Source: Medicago truncatula (lineage: Eukaryota; Streptophyta; Magnoliopsida; Fabales; Fabaceae). From it: DNA of 64,000 bases. This document shows positions 60,101 through 64,000 of this stretch, one piece after another. Position 1 is the first letter of the stretch. The number at the start of each line of letters is the position of its first letter. The notes under the pieces are model-generated. The model saw only the letters and a list, made by a program, of their open reading frames with translations, was not told the origin of the DNA and made no database searches. Both the position numbers and the translations under genes were made by a program. Location: NCBI RefSeq assembly GCF_003473485.1, contig NC_053046.1:5652001-5716000 (forward strand), read 5' to 3'.

Positions 60101-61920
60101 ATGATGTTGGATTTTAGAAGGTCCTCGCTCCTCATAAGCATAATCATCAATTTAAAGTGAATCATGGGTTGTATATGACCACAAAAAAGCGAATAAAAAA
60201 TCATATATTTTGGAAAACCTCATGTATTGAAACATTAAAGGATCACTTGAGGACATTATGTTGACGAAATTCAGTTCAAAACTTAACAAGTTTACAAAGC
60301 CTGTGATCCAAGAACTGCATGAAGTCATCCACTCACTAGTAGAGAAGAAGTCAGGACTGGAGAAGTCAATCAAAACAAGACGTGTTGATATTCTCATCAA
60401 AAAGTTCATTGATCAAGTTAGATGCAAGAAATAGAAGAGCAAACATAAAGGAATAAAGTAGATGGCATTTCAATTTCTCAATTCTCATAAACAGAAAATC
60501 TGTGTCAGACTCACCATAATCCAACCCAGCTACAATACATTTATAAGTTGATTATCTTAGTCATTCCAAACAATAGCTTATTTCTTCTGATTTTCTATTT
60601 CTGCGAGTCTTATTGACTGTTTCTCCAATTTGTGATTAAATCACACAGTTAACCATTTAAATTTGTTACAAAACCATGTAGTTAATTATTCTTCTCACAA
60701 ATAACATACACACTACCTTGTTCTGATTCCCTTTGTACCTTCCTCTGTTTCTCCCTCGCGTAACATCAACCTTGATGGTGAAAGCTCTGCCTTTGCCATC
60801 TCAATTATTCTATCACATTGTTCTGCACTTGCAAAATTAGGAAAGTATAAAGCGCGAGGGTTCCAGCTCAAAACCTGAGGAACACAAATCAAAGTTACAT
60901 TTGAGTCTCAAAGCTCAAATCAATCATGAAGTAGAATCATGAGCTCAATATCGATCCTATTCAAGTAACACTGAAAATAATAAATTTGAGATTTATAATC
61001 ATTTGCATAAAAAATCTACGAAATCAAAATCTGTGATGTTAATCGCGGATCGCATAAATAAAAGAGGTTTGACTAAATTCCGCTATGTGGTAATGCTATA
61101 GAGTTACTAAATAGTGTATCCCAAAATAATAACAATTTATTCAAATTTTGCTACGCTATACCAATGTAGCGCCACTATAGGCGCTATTTACCAATCCTAA
61201 TCAATATTTATGAAGCACCAACACGCGGACACCGGACACAACACTGGCTCGTCAACACCGATGATTATTTGAAAACAAATGACATAATTGAATGTAATCA
61301 TGTATGCCAGTGTTGGACACCGGGAACGTCTTCAATCAGAAGTGTCGGTGCCACGTTGATCAAAATATAGAGTCAAATTCACCAAAATCAAATGATTCAA
61401 CCAATTAATTACACTAACATTTCACAACTTCAAACAGCTTAAAGTGCCACAATCATCTCAACCGATGAATTGCTGATTTTAACTAACCTAACCGAACAAC
61501 ATGTAAACAGAAAAATCATGAACGCTTGACGAAAGAATTCACAAACCTGAAAGGGAATCGAAGTAATGAAATTATCACCGGACTTTCCAGCATGCAACAA
61601 ACGATGCTCCGTCTCATCCTTCACCGACTTTTCCAGCAATCTCACTCTCACGCCGTATTCATCTTCCTGAAAAACTCACCGATCCGTTAGAACAATTTCC
61701 AGTAAAACAAAAACAAAAACAAAAAATCAAAAGATAAACAAGCTTAAAATTTAGAAGAATATGATTAAAATTGAGAAGAAGAAAAAACCTGAGAGTGATG
61801 GAAGAAACTGAAACCGAAGAAACCAGCGAGAAAGAAGAAGATGCATAAGAGGAAAACAGAAGGTAAACTGAATTTTTTCGTTCTCAAGCTCCAATTTGCT
61901 TTAACCGTTTTCGCTTTCAT
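54135..61920 (-). CDS. P4H: Prolyl 4-hydroxylase, membrane-anchored, 8 exons, 294 aa
   Basis: Exons on the minus strand: 61920-61789, 61666-61547, 60874-60717, 60037-59935, 59140-59045, 57117-57052, 56958-56839 and 54224-54135, GT-AG with matching phase. A signal anchor spans about residues 21-42 (VFLLCIFFFLAGFFGFSFF), placing the enzyme in the ER/Golgi lumen. The 2-oxoglutarate/Fe(II) dioxygenase core has His187 and Asp189 (NSHYDAF), His269 (TSLHGSCPV) and Lys279 (KGEKWVATKW): the full iron and 2-oxoglutarate set. Plant P4Hs hydroxylate prolines of extensins and arabinogalactan proteins. It is most like Arabidopsis P4H9 (from memory). The start at 61920 (MKAKTVKANW) is preferred; an in-frame ATG at 61968 would add 16 residues. 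The tiny last exon is separated by a 2.6-kb repeat-filled intron. Confidence 0.93.
54725..56497. mobile_element. Large inverted-repeat element in the last P4H intron
   Basis: The left arm (about 54725-55000: AGTAAACTACACTCTCCTCC, AATATACTCTCCTCC repeated) pairs with the right arm (about 56280-56497: AGGGGAGTGTAATTTACTC, GAGGGGAGGATAGTGTAATT). The two arms are split by the Mutator-like MITE 55076-56040. Each arm also contains internal near-repeats of CTCTCCTCC / GGAGGGGAG, so it may be a degenerate foldback. No duplication could be defined. Confidence 0.65.
55076..56040. mobile_element. Mutator-like MITE, 965 bp, perfect 9-bp duplication
   Basis: Starts GGGTTAATAGGCTTTTACCC and ends, reversed, GAGTTAATAGACCTTTACCC. 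It is flanked by identical TTAACTTAA at 55067-55075 and 56041-56049. The arms are long (TGCAATATAGGTCAC, CCCCCTAGGCCAGCTGACTG, GTGGCACGCTGAC) and surround an extremely AT-rich core (55270-55810) made of A/T runs and repeats such as TTTCTAAATAAATTTTCTTA. It shares terminal sequence with the 263-bp element at 16994-17256. Confidence 0.87.
57854..58245. repeat. Tandem repeat of 153-172 bp, about 2.3 copies, in a P4H intron
   Basis: TATCAAGTGTGTTTCTCTTG recurs near 57866, 58038 and 58191, each followed by GAATTTATAAATGAATCAAT. The unit between includes CAACTAGTAAGATGAGTGAC and GATATTCATGTATATTTAAG. A further partial copy of the TTCTCTTGGAATTTATAAAT word is at about 58345. Confidence 0.85.
58608..58973. 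mobile_element. Mutator-like MITE in the P4H intron, 366 bp
   Basis: Starts GGTTTAATTGCATTTTTAGT and ends, reversed, GACTTAATTACGCTTTTGGT, continuing through CCCCCTATTTTAT. Flanks TATTTACAA (58599-58607) and TATTTCTAA (58974-58982) agree at 7 of 9 bases. The general design matches the two GGGTTAAT elements, although the terminal sequence differs. Confidence 0.65.
61209..61358. mobile_element. Short MITE in P4H intron 2, about 150 bp
   Basis: TATGAAGCACCAACACG at the left pairs with AAGTGTCGGTGCCACGTTG at the right. It is the same family as the NPH3 intron 3 element. Flanks ATCAATATT and ATCAAAATA (7 of 9) may be the duplication. Borders are approximate. Confidence 0.55.
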
Positions 61921-61969
61921 CTGGATTGTGCTACCGAGAGATTTTCGGTTTTTTCTTTCTTCAATCAAA

Positions 61970-62796
61970 TGCGCTCTGAATGAAGCTTAAGAAGTTGATG
62001 ATTATGGCGATTCTCTTTGTAACGGATTTTTGTTGGTTCGCGCTGTGTGTGCCCGCTTAAATTTTTTGTTGCACGCACGCTCGCGCTGATTTGAACTTTT
62101 GCACGTACAATGTTTTTTGTTCAGACACGGCTATTAATTTCAGTCAAAAGAGAAAAGCAGAAAAGACAATGCTATTCATATTTATTTTTAATAACAATGC
62201 TATTATTTTATTTTTTTTAATAACAATTCTATTAATTTTTTTTTTTTTTTTGAGAGAACAATTCTATTAATTTAGATACTTCAAATAAATAAACAAATAT
62301 TTTTAAAAACAAAAGTAAAATAACAAAGTTTCTTTTTTTTCCACGAAAAAGTAATTTTTTTTAGACAATAACAAATAATTTCTAAAATATATAATAAATT
62401 ATATTTTAGTTTTTTTTCTATTTTTTTAAGGATATTTTTTATCGGAGAGCCTAGTGATTAAAATTCTCTTTTAGAATCTGGGTCTTAAACTTTGACTCTT
62501 ACATATAACAATGCATCGTCTATGGTAATTGAGCAATGCTCGTGAAGACAGTTATTTCTATTAAAATGTTAGGAATTAAAGATATATTTTTTGCATATGT
62601 TTTAAAGATAAAAACGGCATATTTAAAATTATTTATTGTTTTTATATATTTTAGGAATTAGATGGGAAACAAAAAATGAGAGATTATTAGTATTGATTAA
62701 ACAAAGGAAAATGTTAAACTTAACGAAATATTCCCACACATAAGACAGTTGTAATGTTTTTATTGGCTTGACTTATCTCGTGACAATTATATTCAT
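61970..62796. other. P4H promoter side and AT-rich intergenic sequence
   Basis: This is the 5' flank of the P4H gene and AT-rich sequence with T and A runs (62190-62360). No gene or clear element is seen. Confidence 0.4.
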
Positions 62797-62982
62797 ACAT
62801 AATGGTGTGTTTGGTAGAAGAGAACTTGCAAATAGAGAAATGGGGGAGGGAGAGAGGGAGAGAGAGAGAGAGAGAGAGAGTCATAATGGTGTGTTTGGTA
62901 GAAGAGAACTTGCAAATAGAGAAATGGGGGAGGGAGAGAGAGGGGGGAGGGAGAGAGGGAGAGAGGGAGAGAGGGAGAGAGT
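62797..62982 (+). repeat. Duplicated 85-bp unit with (GA)n microsatellite
   Basis: CATAATGGTGTGTTTGGTAG followed by AAGAGAACTTGCAAATAGAG and a GAGAGAG run occurs twice, starting near 62797 and 62882. The GGTGTGTTTGG word looks like one end of a Tourist-like MITE, with no matching end in view. Frames through it translate the GA repeat and are not genes. Confidence 0.75.
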
Positions 62983-63429
62983 CATGTTATCGTGTGTGGT
63001 TTAGCATAGAAAAATACAAGAGATATAAAAACTTATAAGAATCGCAAGGAAACATTTGATTTTGACCTAATTGACACTTTCTTCCATGACAAGCGTTATC
63101 AAAAAGTAGTAGTAGATTCACTTCATTTGAAAGATGTTGAGGTTGTTTATTTACTAAATAACAACCAGATTTTTAATGATATTCCTAATGTGGTTGTTTG
63201 TGACTTGCAGCATGTCAAATCAGCTTTAGTTTAAGAGGCTTTTGGCACTTCTAAATGGTGTGAACTCCAACATGTCAAATTTTAATGTAAATGTTATTCA
63301 TAAGAATCGACTTGCAAATTTGAAGACTTACAAGAAGAAATAACTACTATTGTCAAATCAATTGTTGATCGTAGTAGTTTCTCTATGGTTGTTTCTAAAT
63401 CTACCTGATTACCCGCTCTTTTTTAAAGG

Positions 63430-63640
63430 TACCAACTAGGGGTGGCAATATGATCCATGAGATCCATATCCATCCAATCTATCCACTACAAAATCCATCC
63501 AATCCATCCATCAAACAAAAAAATTTGTTAATGGATTGGATTTGATCCATCCATTAAAAACTATGGATGGATTTGATCCATCCACCTTATTTTAAAAATC
63601 CAATGGATCACCTCTTTAAATTAAAAAAAAGTCCAGTGGA
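63430..63640 (+). mobile_element. Possible hAT element terminus continuing past the window
   Basis: CTAGGGGTGGCAATATGATC resembles the YAGGGGTGGCAA terminus of plant hAT elements. It is followed by many direct and inverted GGATTTGATCCATCC words (63460-63600), as in subterminal repeats. The other end would be outside the window. Confidence 0.45.
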
Positions 63641-63759
63641 TATCTTCAAAAAACATTACTCTTTTTTATTTAAAAAAATTATATTTTTGATCATCACCTT
63701 TTTTTTTAACTAAACTATTTTTTTTAATAATTAAATCATCTCTCTCCCACTTTTTTTAA

Positions 63760-64000
63760 TTTCAAAAACAGCTTATTCATGCAAAACAACTTATTTATGC
63801 AAGATAACTTATTACGATCACATTTTCAAAAATAACTTATTCAAAACAACTTAATTATGCAAAACAGCTTATTACGATCTCATTTTCAAAAACAGCTTAT
63901 TTATACAAAATAGCTTATTATGATCTCATTTTCAAAAACAGCTTATTCAAAACAACTTAATTATGCAATACAGCTTATTATGATCTCATTTTCAAAAACA
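63760..64000 (+). repeat. Tandem repeat array running off the window end
   Basis: CATTTTCAAAAACAGCTTATT or a close variant recurs near 63761, 63821, 63882, 63928 and 63987, at spacings of about 46-61 bp, with AACTTAATTATGCAA(A/T)ACAG between. It may be part of the hAT-like element at 63430. Confidence 0.75.

Noticed and set aside
63003-63235. Coding-like stretch around DSLHLKDVEVVYLLNNN
   Set aside because: Reads without stops for about 75 codons and may be a decayed gene or transposon piece, but I recognise no domain and find no borders.

Overview
The window is nuclear DNA of a flowering plant, most likely a cool-season (IRLC) legume such as a Trifolium, Medicago, Pisum or Vicia relative. 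The DNA is AT-rich, the genes have plant-type GT-AG introns, and every protein-coding gene is a conserved plant family. The left edge carries the 3' end of a giant Ogre/Tat-type LTR retrotransposon, a lineage typical of these legumes. No tRNA, rRNA or CRISPR was seen, and nothing suggests a prokaryotic or organellar origin.

Five host genes can be reconstructed exon by exon: a secreted class III peroxidase (minus, 7811-10123, 4 exons); a BTB/NPH3 phototropism-family protein (minus, 30334-33872, 5 exons); chloroplast RNC1, the RNase III-like intron-splicing factor (plus, 39715-44891, 5 exons, one probable GC-AG intron); an MFS_5 molybdate-anion transporter-like protein (plus, 47264-52526, 9 exons); and a membrane-anchored prolyl 4-hydroxylase (minus, 54135-61920, 8 exons). 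The last two are convergent. They act in unrelated pathways (cell wall redox, light signalling, plastid RNA processing, transport, extensin hydroxylation), so the locus is not a functional cluster.

The rest is dominated by mobile DNA. From left to right: Ogre 3' UTR with a tandem array, polypurine tract and a 3.3-kb LTR (1-4630); a 1.07-kb foldback element (about 4662-5731) abutted by a non-autonomous hAT element (5740-6938); two palindromic Mutator-like MITEs upstream of the peroxidase; LINE fragments; a nest of three MITEs (13976-15161); a Mutator-like MITE with a perfect 9-bp duplication (16994-17256); duplicated copia-like fragments (18088-20215); and a complete PIF/Harbinger transposon (21014-27780). 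That transposon has an uninterrupted spliced transposase with a DD47E triad, a Myb/SANT partner ORF and a TAA duplication, and it also carries fragments of two host genes. Further Tourist-like and Mutator-like MITEs sit inside introns of the NPH3, RNC1, transporter and P4H genes. The last P4H intron contains a nested 1.77-kb inverted repeat.

The observation most worth following is gene capture by the PIF/Harbinger element: a GDSL-lipase piece with its intron retained plus a second host fragment. Next are the two related Mutator-like MITEs with perfect 9-bp target duplications and the hairpin-loaded P4H intron. Exon joins were deduced by reading splice sites and checking phase; no alignment or database search was run.
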